Positions 52,255-59,660 of a stretch of 64,000 bases of DNA are shown one piece after another. The position numbers and the translations under genes are program-made. The DNA is taken from NCBI GenBank assembly GCA_966211335.1, contig CBIHNF010000005.1, positions 62,001 through 126,000 on the forward strand, read 5' to 3'. How positions within the stretch are numbered: the stretch's first letter is position 1; each line of letters opens with the position of its first letter. Under the pieces are notes generated by a model. The model was not told the DNA's origin. It did not search any database and saw only the letters and a list, made by a program, of their open reading frames with translations. The DNA comes from JAPWJZ01 sp966211335. GTDB taxonomy: Bacteria > Pseudomonadota > Alphaproteobacteria > Micavibrionales > UBA2020.

Positions 52255-53340
52255 TCAGGCGCCCTGCCTTCCACGCAGGCGTTTTTTGAGGAAGGCCAGC
52301 ACCATGACTTCTTCCGGTGAAAGGGCATCGTAGTGGTGGCTCAGTTGGTCCTCGATACGGCTTTTAATGCCGCTCATGAAATTGCCGGATAGATAGCCCT
52401 CGATGATTTCGGGGTGGATGTAGCTTTTGCGGGCAATGGCGCGGGTATTGCCAAGGTGACGCGCCACGCGGCCAATCGCCTCCAGCACATTCTTTTTGGC
52501 CTCCGCTTTGGAATCATATTTCTCGTATTCCGACAGGGCGAGGGCGGCGAGGAGGGTGCCGTACCAGGTGCGAAAATCCTTCGCGGTAAAATGCTCTCCC
52601 GTCGCATCGCGGATGTAGGCGTTCACGTGGCTGGAGGTCACATCGTGAATATCGCCAGATTCATCGACATATTTGAAAAGCTCGTAGCCCGGCAGCGCAT
52701 CGCAATCGCGCATAATGCGCGCGAGGCGACGGTCGTGGATTTTCGTTTTCCACAGTTTCGATGACTTGCCCTGAAAGGCAAAGGTAATGTCGCCGCCTTT
52801 GATCTCCACATGTTTCGACTGCAGCGTCGTGAGGCCGTAGGATTTATTATTTCGTGCATATTCATCATTGCCGACGCGGATGAGGGTTTTTTCCAGCAGG
52901 TCAACAACCGCGGCGATAACTTTTTCAAACGTCAGCCCTTTGTGCCGCAAATCGCGCGACACTTTACGGCGGAGCTGCGGCAGCTTTTTGCCGAAGGCGA
53001 GGATATGGTCGAATTTATCCGCATCGCGCAAGGCGCGCCATTTTTCATGGTAGCGGTACTGTTTGCGCCCGCGCGCGTCGTAGCCGACGGCCTGAATGTG
53101 CCCATTGGCCAGCGGACAGATCCACACATCGGTATAGGCGGGGGGAATGGCGAGGTGGCGGATGCGCGCAAGCGTCTTTTCATCGCGCACGGGGTTGCCG
53201 CGCCGGTCGTGATAGGCAAAGCCATTGCCCTTCCTGTGCCGCGTAATGCCCGCCTTCGCATCCGAGACATAGCTGAGGCCGCTTGATTTCAGGAAGCGGC
53301 GTATATCCGGCGTCAGGGGGTTGCGGGTTCGTGAGCTCAT
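52255..53340 (-). CDS. Bacterial DNA topoisomerase IB
   Basis: The 361-residue protein is a poxvirus-type IB topoisomerase that relaxes supercoils through a covalent 3'-phosphotyrosyl intermediate. It has the N-terminal domain (GFAYHDRRGNPVRDE, IPPAYTDVWICPLANGHIQ), the catalytic pentad region (KYRY-type KQYRYHEKWRALRD, GLTTLQSKHVEI, AKDFRTWYGTLLA) and the nucleophile Y307 in ARKSYIHPEIIEGYLSG. The ATG at 53340 is used; the frame begins with a TTG two codons earlier. It converges on the glucosidase gene, ending 6 bases away, and diverges from the HTH fusion gene. Confidence 0.95.
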   Translation of the reverse strand: MSSRTRNPLTPDIRRFLKSSGLSYVSDAKAGITRHRKGNGFAYHDRRGNPVRDEKTLARIRHLAIPPAYTDVWICPLANGHIQAVGYDARGRKQYRYHEKWRALRDADKFDHILAFGKKLPQLRRKVSRDLRHKGLTFEKVIAAVVDLLEKTLIRVGNDEYARNNKSYGLTTLQSKHVEIKGGDITFAFQGKSSKLWKTKIHDRRLARIMRDCDALPGYELFKYVDESGDIHDVTSSHVNAYIRDATGEHFTAKDFRTWYGTLLAALALSEYEKYDSKAEAKKNVLEAIGRVARHLGNTRAIARKSYIHPEIIEGYLSGNFMSGIKSRIEDQLSHHYDALSPEEVMVLAFLKKRLRGRQGA

Positions 53341-53426
53341 GCCCAATCAACGCGTGACCTCGGTAAAGGTGCCTGAAGTGAAATGGTTTTTCAGCCGCAA
53401 ATAGGGCTTGCATTCTCTGTCAAATC

Positions 53427-53461
53427 GGGTATTTAATACCCTTATAGGGTAAAAAATACCC
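53427..53461. promoter_or_regulatory. Operator-like array of phased inverted half-sites
   Basis: Four half-sites alternate exactly every 10 bases: GGGTA (53427), TACCC (53437), GGGTA (53447) and TACCC (53457), each separated by 5 A/T bases. They form two 15-base palindromes centred 20 bases apart and a third inverted repeat between them. TTATAG between the sites could be a -10 box. The array lies 39 bases before the ATG of an HTH fusion protein, so autoregulation by that protein is likely (inference). Confidence 0.7.
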
Positions 53462-53499
53462 GGATTTAGGAGAATCAAATACCGCTGCCCGAAGAAATC

Positions 53500-54936
53500 A
53501 TGAGTGCTTCTGCTTTACGCGCCTGGCGCAACCGCATGGGCTGGTCGCGGGAGGAAGCGGCGGCGCAGCTGAACCTGCAGCGCGATACCTATAAGAAGGT
53601 CGAGAACGGGCAGCGCCCCATCACCGCGCGCCTGGCGGCAGAAACCGCGCGGCTGGAGAAGCTTGGCGGCAAGGCGGTCGTCAAGAATAACCCGAAGGCC
53701 ACCGTGCATGTGGTGGGCGGCGGCACCATCGTCCATGTGCGCAACCATCTGGCGCTGGCAGCGCCCGCCTATGGCTCGACGGCGCGGGAACTGGCCGGCA
53801 TCTGCACGCGCCTTGGCCATGAAACACAATTAACCCTCACGCGCATGGCAGACCCGTCGTCCGAATACGAAACGAACGACGATATGGCGCGGCTTGCCAG
53901 TGAGCTTGTTGCTAACAAAACCGCGAAGATTATTTTTTGGAACCCCGCCATCTGCGATTACACCGGGCAGATCGGCGATGTCGCGCCCGCCCGCAAAGCC
54001 AAGCGCCTGAAAACAGGCGAGGGCGATCAACAAATGGCGCTGACGCCCTCCGACAAAATCGTTTCGACTATCCGCCGCGACCGTAAAGACCTGTTCCTCG
54101 TCGCCTTCAAGACGACGACGGGCGCGACGGAAGATGAAATGTATCTGGCTGGCCTGAAACTCATGAAAGGCTCCCATATCAACCTCGTCCTCGTGAACGA
54201 CGTCGTCAACCGCTTGAACATGGTAGTGACGCCGGAAGAAGCGCGCTATTACGTAACGAAAGAACGTGTCGAGGCATTGGAAGGTCTCGTTGAAATGGCG
54301 CTGCACCGCGCCGCCGCCACCTTCACGCGCTCGACGGTGGTGGAAGGGGCGCCGGGCGTTGAATGGAAATCAAAAACCATCAGCGACAACCTGCGGGAAG
54401 TGGTGGACCACTGCATCGCGCGGGGCGCTTACAAGCCGGTGAACACAAAACGCGGCCGCGTAACGGCAGGTCACTTCGCCGCGCGCGGGGCGGATGGAAA
54501 AATCGTCACCTCCCGTCGCTGGTCGAACTTCAACGAGCTGAAAAAGAACGGCATGGTACTCATCGAACCGAAGGGCGATGATGAAGTCATCGCCTATGGC
54601 GGCAAGCCCTCCGTCGGCGGGCAGAGCCAGCGGATTATTTTCAAAGACCATCCGCAGCTCGACAACATCGTGCATTTTCATTGCGAGTTGAAAGCCGACG
54701 CGCCGGATGATATTCCCGTGAGGTCGCAAAAGTTCTTCGAATGCGGCAGCCACCAGTGCGGCAAAAATACGTCCAACGGCCTCCGCGAAATTGAAGACGG
54801 CATCTGGGCCGTCATGCTCGACAACCACGGGCCGAATATTGTCTACCGCAAAGATGTGGATGCGAAGCGCGTGATTGATGTCATCGAGCGCAACTTCGAC
54901 CTCGACCATAAAACTGGCGGCAGCGTGGAGGGCTAG
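53500..54936 (+). CDS. Fusion protein: XRE-type HTH + CoaB/DFP-like domain + class II aldolase/adducin-like domain
   Basis: The 478-residue protein joins three parts. Residues 1-55 are an XRE-type helix-turn-helix (ALRAWRNRMGWSREEAAAQL). Residues about 68-270 resemble the phosphopantothenoyl-cysteine synthetase (CoaB/DFP) fold: VVGGGTIVHVRNHLALAAPA, SDKIVSTIRRDRKDLFLVAF and KGSHINLVLVNDVV match its sequence order. Residues about 285-478 look like a class II aldolase/adducin domain: GHFAARGADGKIVTSRRW, GGKPSVGG, the paired His in DNIVHFHCEL and the closing AVMLDNHGPNIVY. All three matches are by eye. It heads a three-gene operon (2-base gap, then ATGA overlap). The start ATG has only a weak GAAGAA site; AGGAG lies 27 bases upstream. 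It may be a metabolite-sensing regulator. Confidence 0.82.
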   Translation: MSASALRAWRNRMGWSREEAAAQLNLQRDTYKKVENGQRPITARLAAETARLEKLGGKAVVKNNPKATVHVVGGGTIVHVRNHLALAAPAYGSTARELAGICTRLGHETQLTLTRMADPSSEYETNDDMARLASELVANKTAKIIFWNPAICDYTGQIGDVAPARKAKRLKTGEGDQQMALTPSDKIVSTIRRDRKDLFLVAFKTTTGATEDEMYLAGLKLMKGSHINLVLVNDVVNRLNMVVTPEEARYYVTKERVEALEGLVEMALHRAAATFTRSTVVEGAPGVEWKSKTISDNLREVVDHCIARGAYKPVNTKRGRVTAGHFAARGADGKIVTSRRWSNFNELKKNGMVLIEPKGDDEVIAYGGKPSVGGQSQRIIFKDHPQLDNIVHFHCELKADAPDDIPVRSQKFFECGSHQCGKNTSNGLREIEDGIWAVMLDNHGPNIVYRKDVDAKRVIDVIERNFDLDHKTGGSVEG

Positions 54937-54938
54937 GC

Positions 54939-55472
54939 ATGAACTGGCACCCGCCCATCAACCTCGCCCTCGTGCCGAGCGACGACAGCCTGTCATTCAA
55001 AGGCATGAAGTCCGGCGAAACCGCGCTGCCGCTGCCGCCGCACCCCGGCGCTTTCGGCGTTGCCCGCGCCCATCACGTGCATGAAGGCGTCGACCTTTAC
55101 TGCGCGGAAGGCACAGATGTGCAGGCGGTGGAAGCGGGCAAGATTGTCGCCATCATCCCCTTCACCGGGCCAAAAGCCGGTTCCGACTGGTGGCATGATA
55201 CCGACGCCGTGCTGGTGGAGGGCGCATCCGGTGTCGTTCTCTACGGTGAAATTTTACCCGCGGGCAAACAAGTGGGCGATACAGTCGCCCGCGGCGAAGT
55301 GCTGGGGCAGGTGAAGCAAGTGCTGAAGGTGGACAAAGGCCGGCCCATGTCGATGCTGCATCTCGAATTCCACGCGGCGGGTACGAAGGACGCCTATGAA
55401 TGGACAGCGGAAAAAGGCAAACCACCGTCTTTGCGCAACCCAACGCCATTTTTGCGTGCCGCCAAGCCATGA
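54939..55472 (+). CDS. M23/LytM-like peptidase domain protein, active site possibly incomplete
   Basis: The 177-residue protein resembles the M23 fold: HHVHEGVDLYCAEGTDVQAVEAGKIV includes the H-x-x-x-D zinc motif followed by the typical G-T-x-V-x-A-x-x-x-G strand, and MLHLEFHAAG corresponds to the H-x-H strand. In that strand the first His is Met (M-L-H), so catalysis is doubtful. There is no signal peptide, which is also unusual for a peptidoglycan enzyme. It starts 2 bases after the HTH fusion gene and overlaps the following small gene by 4 bases (ATGA), so the three are co-translated. A cytoplasmic binding or sensor role is possible. Confidence 0.78.
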   Translation: MNWHPPINLALVPSDDSLSFKGMKSGETALPLPPHPGAFGVARAHHVHEGVDLYCAEGTDVQAVEAGKIVAIIPFTGPKAGSDWWHDTDAVLVEGASGVVLYGEILPAGKQVGDTVARGEVLGQVKQVLKVDKGRPMSMLHLEFHAAGTKDAYEWTAEKGKPPSLRNPTPFLRAAKP

Positions 55473-55807
55473 GCCGCGATTTCATCAAAGCCGGAAACAC
55501 CATCCTGCGCCTTGCCGATATCGAGCGTATCGATATGACTGAAATAGAGCAGGGAAGGCTGACCGTCTTTCACAAAGGCGGCACGCAGTTGTTGGCGCAA
55601 GACTTCGACGCCTTCGAAATCCTCATGCTGCTCCACCCCGCCGCCCTGGAAGGCCGCCGCCTGCGCTGGCCCAAACACGCCTGGGCCTTCCACAACCTCG
55701 TCGCCCATCCGCTGATGCAGATCATGGTCTGGCTTGGCTTAAAAAAGCAGGCGATCTGGCTGCATGATGTGACAGTGCCGCGGCCCACGCGGGCAAGAAG
55801 CCGATAA
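55469..55807 (+). CDS. Small hypothetical protein, third gene of the HTH-fusion operon
   Basis: The product is 112 residues from the ATG at 55469, which overlaps the stop of the M23-like gene. The first half (NTILRLADIERIDMTEIEQG, LTVFHKGGTQLLAQDF) looks like a small beta-rich domain. The second half has an amphipathic to hydrophobic helix (AFHNLVAHPLMQIMVWLGLK) that might contact the membrane, then a basic tail. No family is recognised. The tight coupling shows that the operon works as a unit. Confidence 0.8.
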   Translation: MSRDFIKAGNTILRLADIERIDMTEIEQGRLTVFHKGGTQLLAQDFDAFEILMLLHPAALEGRRLRWPKHAWAFHNLVAHPLMQIMVWLGLKKQAIWLHDVTVPRPTRARSR

Positions 55808-55884
55808 GAAAATTTATTCTTTCTTAACAATTCTGGAGCATGATAGAGCACAATTTTCACAAAACTCTATTATCGAGGTTTCGC

Positions 55885-58236
55885 ATGACAACCACAGCCC
55901 AGCTCGTTTCTGCCGCCAATGCCGCCAACTGGAATTCGCTTAAATCCCTCGTTGCTTCGGCAACGCCGGCGGATATTGCGGCGATCGGCAGTGACTGGAA
56001 TACTGTGATGTCGGCTGTCGCGGACGGGATCAATAATAACGCGCCTGCGCATAAAGCGGCTTTTTCTTCCGCCATGACGGCTTTCTTTTCCGCAGCCGGT
56101 TCCTATTTGACGGGAGACAGCGTCGTCGCCGCTCTTTCGAGCGTTGCCTATAATTCGGGTGGTAATGGTGTTGACCATCTGTCGGTCGAATTGACCGTTC
56201 TTTTGAAAGCAGTGCCAATCTCTGTTGCGGCCACCGTGTCACAGGCAAGCCTGACAACGCTCATGTCAGATATTGCAAACAACCAGGTCAACCCCGAGGT
56301 CACGCCCGAAGAACTTAAAAATACCTTCTCGGCTTTGGTTGGAAAATTTGGCACGCAACTGGACGTGAATGCACTTCTCGATACGGTGTCGTTCCTCAGT
56401 AATGGCCCCTTTTTCCCGCCGACAGATCAACTGCCCTCCGTCAACGTGCTGCTTCAGGCAATGCCATCAAATACATCGTCCGTCAGCTCGTTTTCTGTCA
56501 ACAACGCACTTACGAATATTTCTGTGCTGAAGTCTAACCCTGAAGTTACGCCGCAAGAACTCAATAGCACTTTAAAGATTTTTGTGGCGCATTACGGCGC
56601 TGCGCTCGATGCGCAGACGATTCTGTTTACCGTCAATTCGCTCGCAGAAGATTCCAGCTTCCCGAGCCAGAATTATTTCGCGGCGGTGCGAACGCTACTT
56701 TCAATTCATCCCACAGATTTGTCGTCTGTCAATTCTTCCAACCTGCAAGATACGATGACCCATCTGGTCTTCACCGTAAACAATCCAGCCGTGTCATCTG
56801 CAGAACTGAATACCACATTAAAAGCTTTTATCGCGCAATATGGCTCTCTCATGAGTGCCGAATTCCTCGTCGATGCCGCGGAAAATTTTGCGAGTGCCGC
56901 AGCGCAGACAGGGAGTGACTACCTTGCGGAAGTGCGCACCTTGCTGGGGGCGGAGGGTAGTAATCCCACGCAGGTCAACCCTTCCAGCCTGTCGAATCTC
57001 GTGAACGCCATATTGTACAATCAAATCAGTCCGGAAATTACGCCTGCCGAATTTAATAGCACGTTCAAGGTTTTTGTTGATCATTATGGCGCCTTGACCA
57101 ATGTCAATACCATCTTGAGCGCTGTTTCGTTTATTTTGTCGACGAGTGACCAACGGTTTACGGACCAGACGGCTGCCGTGCGTACTTTGCTAAACGCATC
57201 TCCCGCTGACATCGGTTCCACCGACCCCAATTATGTGCAAAGTGTGTTTTACGATCTTGTATTTTCCTCTGTAAATCCCACGATTTCATCGGAAGATTAC
57301 AATAGTACGATGCGGGCGTTTCTTACGCATTACGGCGCAGCACTGGATGTGGCAACTATACTGAACGGCATCAGTTCGATCGCTAATGCAGATCGCAATA
57401 CCGCAACAGATCATTTCTCGGCGATTAACACTCTTTTGGATTTCCATCCCACAGATGCGGGTGCAGCCGACGCCGGCACCTTAAGTTCAGTTTTGACGGA
57501 AATCGACTTCAACGTTGTCAATCCCGCTGTCAGCGAACATGAAATAGCGCAGACGCTGGCGAAATATATGCATGCGTACGGTGCCCTGTCTTCGACCGCG
57601 GATTTGGCGGAGGTCATTAGTGACGAGGTGCAGAATTCGAGGTTCGAAGCCGCGGGCGCTGTTGTTAACCACCTAACTGCAACCCAGTTTGCGGATGCGG
57701 AAACAGATTTGAGCTTGGATCCATCGGCTGGAGCTGTCCAGCTTCTTACTACCGGGAATGATCAATATAACGGCGCAACATCAGGCCCCGTCGCCGTTTT
57801 TGGGGGCGCGGGGCACGACACTATCGATTTTTCCACAGCGACTGATAGCCACTACCTTGATGGCGGTGCTGGCGTCGACAGGCTGATCGGCGGTTCGGCT
57901 GATGATATTCTGAATGGCGGCGCAGGTGCTGATACGTTGAGCGGCGGGGCGGGTACTGATACGTTCCGCTTCGATCATGCGGGACCTATCGATCATGTGA
58001 CCGATTTCAACGCAGCCCAAGGCGATCGGCTCGACCTGCACGACCTCTTTCACACGACCGGGAGTTTTGCGATATCCGATTACGTAAGCCTGCAAACTGT
58101 CGGAGGCAATACGATCGTTTCCGTTGATCGCGACGGCGCTGCCGGCGGCTCCGGCTTCGTGCAGGTCGCCCAGCTTGATGGCGTTACCGGGCTCGACGTC
58201 AACGACCTGTTTGCGCATGGGCAGATTATCGTCTGA
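55885..58236 (+). CDS. RTX-type secreted protein built from six 82-residue helical repeats
   Basis: The 783-residue protein has no signal peptide. Residues about 136-627 hold six repeats of exactly 82 residues, each starting with a S/N-P-x-[VI]-[TS] cap and containing E-L-N-[ST]-T-[LFM]-[KR]-x-F and [HQ]-Y-G-[AS]-L. A degenerate seventh copy seems to precede them (about 52-134). The C-terminal part (about 645-783) has RTX nonapeptides (GGAGHDTIDF, GGAGVDRLIGG, GGSADDILNGG, GGAGADTLSGG, GGAGTDTFRF) and a terminal domain with DHVTDFNAAQGDRLDLHDLF, similar to that of the serralysin at 48216. Type I secretion is therefore very likely. The repeat domain is not one I recognise; it may be an adhesive or stalk module. 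GAGG lies 8 bases before the ATG. Confidence 0.88.
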   Translation: MTTTAQLVSAANAANWNSLKSLVASATPADIAAIGSDWNTVMSAVADGINNNAPAHKAAFSSAMTAFFSAAGSYLTGDSVVAALSSVAYNSGGNGVDHLSVELTVLLKAVPISVAATVSQASLTTLMSDIANNQVNPEVTPEELKNTFSALVGKFGTQLDVNALLDTVSFLSNGPFFPPTDQLPSVNVLLQAMPSNTSSVSSFSVNNALTNISVLKSNPEVTPQELNSTLKIFVAHYGAALDAQTILFTVNSLAEDSSFPSQNYFAAVRTLLSIHPTDLSSVNSSNLQDTMTHLVFTVNNPAVSSAELNTTLKAFIAQYGSLMSAEFLVDAAENFASAAAQTGSDYLAEVRTLLGAEGSNPTQVNPSSLSNLVNAILYNQISPEITPAEFNSTFKVFVDHYGALTNVNTILSAVSFILSTSDQRFTDQTAAVRTLLNASPADIGSTDPNYVQSVFYDLVFSSVNPTISSEDYNSTMRAFLTHYGAALDVATILNGISSIANADRNTATDHFSAINTLLDFHPTDAGAADAGTLSSVLTEIDFNVVNPAVSEHEIAQTLAKYMHAYGALSSTADLAEVISDEVQNSRFEAAGAVVNHLTATQFADAETDLSLDPSAGAVQLLTTGNDQYNGATSGPVAVFGGAGHDTIDFSTATDSHYLDGGAGVDRLIGGSADDILNGGAGADTLSGGAGTDTFRFDHAGPIDHVTDFNAAQGDRLDLHDLFHTTGSFAISDYVSLQTVGGNTIVSVDRDGAAGGSGFVQVAQLDGVTGLDVNDLFAHGQIIV
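56290..57700 (+). repeat. Six in-frame 246-base (82-residue) repeats within the RTX gene
   Basis: The repeats start at 56290, 56536, 56782, 57028, 57274 and 57520, a period of exactly 246 bases with no insertion or deletion between any of the starts. They are diverged at the nucleotide level but keep the protein positions, so the spacing is under strong selection. The last copy becomes degenerate before the RTX region. Confidence 0.88.
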
Positions 58237-58363
58237 CGGTTAGGTTGACTTTTCGCGGGTTATTTGTATTGTCCTGCAAAAGGGGATGTACGGTCTCCAT
58301 CGGGCCGGTAGCTGTGTTACATCGCCCGAGGGAACTTACGCCGAAGTTTGCCGTTAGCGTGAT

Positions 58364-59269
58364 ATGCCAAAAGCCCCGCGCAAGCACAAATATGAATCGA
58401 TCATCGAACAATCTTGCGGCCAGGGGGAGACTCTTCTCTTAATATCCCGGCCGCATTGGATATTTTTGGCGAAAGGCCTGTTCTGGCTTGTCAGTCTACT
58501 CATCGCAGGGATCTACCTGGATTCGGCTAGTAAGCACTGGATGGTGGAGCTTAACGACCGCAATTTATCAATTTTGTCTTATATCGTGTTCCGGATCGGC
58601 AACTATATCCTCACCAGTTGCCTGCTCTTCGGCCTCATCATTTGCCTTATATATTTTGCCACCTATTTTACCACGCTCATCGGCCTGACTACAAAGCGAC
58701 TGATGATCCGCAAAGGCCTTCTCTTCGTGAAAATGATCAATGTCGACATCGAGGAAATCAAGGGTGAGTATGTTGATAACGGCATGTTCGGCAGTTGGCT
58801 GAATTACGGCGAAATCCACATGGATGCCCGTTTCGTCGCGAATTTTTATGTGCCGAATATTGCCGATCCCTACAGGTTGATCCGCGCCATGAACGAAACG
58901 CGCGCAGCGGGCGGTAATACCGTTATCGCGGGCCAGACCTCATTGAAGCCTGCGGCAGAGGTTGGCGAGGTCGTTCCCCTGAATGGGGAGGCTGCGCCAG
59001 TCGCCCTTGTTGCACCGCCGGCAGAAGGCTACGCAGCTGTCCAGCAACCCGTGGTGGTGGCGCCTGTGGCAACAGCCGTTGCACCGCAAGCAGCAAATCC
59101 GCCCCCCGTCATGATGCGTGCGGGAGACCTGCCCGCAGATATGCAGGTCGCTGTCAGCAATCACTCCGCGCTAGAACCGCCTGCCGATGTAAAGATGGTC
59201 GACAAGCTCGACCCAGCCGCAAAAAAGTCAGCTGCCGACCTGCTAGATACCTTCACCGCGAAATCTTGA
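58364..59269 (+). CDS. Bacterial PH-domain membrane protein (YdbS/YdbT-like)
   Basis: The 301-residue protein has two membrane segments (about residues 31-50 and 70-100: IFLAKGLFWLVSLLIAGIYL and ILTSCLLFGLIICLIYFATY) followed by a bacterial PH (bPH2) domain: LTTKRLMIRKGLLFVKMINVDIEEIKG and GSWLNYGEIHMDARFVANFYVPNIADP. The C-terminal 120 residues are low-complexity Ala/Pro/Val-rich and probably disordered in the cytoplasm. YdbS/YdbT-like proteins occur singly or in pairs in membranes; their function is poorly known. No clear Shine-Dalgarno is seen before the ATG. It stands alone, with tRNA-Gln after it on the opposite strand. Confidence 0.85.
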   Translation: MPKAPRKHKYESIIEQSCGQGETLLLISRPHWIFLAKGLFWLVSLLIAGIYLDSASKHWMVELNDRNLSILSYIVFRIGNYILTSCLLFGLIICLIYFATYFTTLIGLTTKRLMIRKGLLFVKMINVDIEEIKGEYVDNGMFGSWLNYGEIHMDARFVANFYVPNIADPYRLIRAMNETRAAGGNTVIAGQTSLKPAAEVGEVVPLNGEAAPVALVAPPAEGYAAVQQPVVVAPVATAVAPQAANPPPVMMRAGDLPADMQVAVSNHSALEPPADVKMVDKLDPAAKKSAADLLDTFTAKS

Positions 59270-59294
59270 TTGCTCGGGGCATAGCCCGGATAGG

Positions 59295-59369
59295 TGGTTG
59301 GGGTGCTAGGGATCGAACCTAGGAATGGCGGTACCAAAAACCGCTGCCTTACCGCTTGGCTACACCCCA
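59295..59369 (-). tRNA. tRNA-Gln (anticodon UUG)
   Basis: On the minus strand the 75-base sequence folds with acceptor TGGGGTG/CACCCCA, D arm GCC/GGC, anticodon stem GCGGT/ACCGC and T arm CTAGG/CCTAG with TTCGATC loop. The loop TTTTGGT contains anticodon TTG, reading CAA (glutamine). CCA is encoded at the 3' end. A promoter-like sequence lies upstream. Confidence 0.95.
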
Positions 59370-59417
59370 ATGCTCTGGCGCCGTCGGGAACGGGCGGCCT
59401 TTAGCTTGGTGGGAGAT

Positions 59418-59446
59418 ATATAATATAAAGCGGCGGGCATCCGCAA
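59418..59446 (-). promoter_or_regulatory. Candidate promoter of tRNA-Gln
   Basis: On the minus strand TTGCGG (59446-59441) and TTATAT (59423-59418) are 17 bases apart in an AT-rich run TATATTATATAT. The -10 box ends 48 bases before the tRNA, so a leader of about 40 bases would be removed. Confidence 0.45.
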
Positions 59447-59660
59447 GCATCAAAAGTGAACAGCTGCAAATTACTGATTTTATTGGCGGAACAGCCGCTC
59501 CCGCCGCCCGTTAGTCCGGCACGGGTTATGCATGACATATAACTGTTCCGGCATCCGAGAATCTGATACCTTGACCCTCAGATTTTTCAAATTCCGGCTT
59601 ATTTTCAGTCCCTTAACGGCTTTGGGCTGAAGGTTTACCGTCCGTCGCAAGGGGGCTTTC

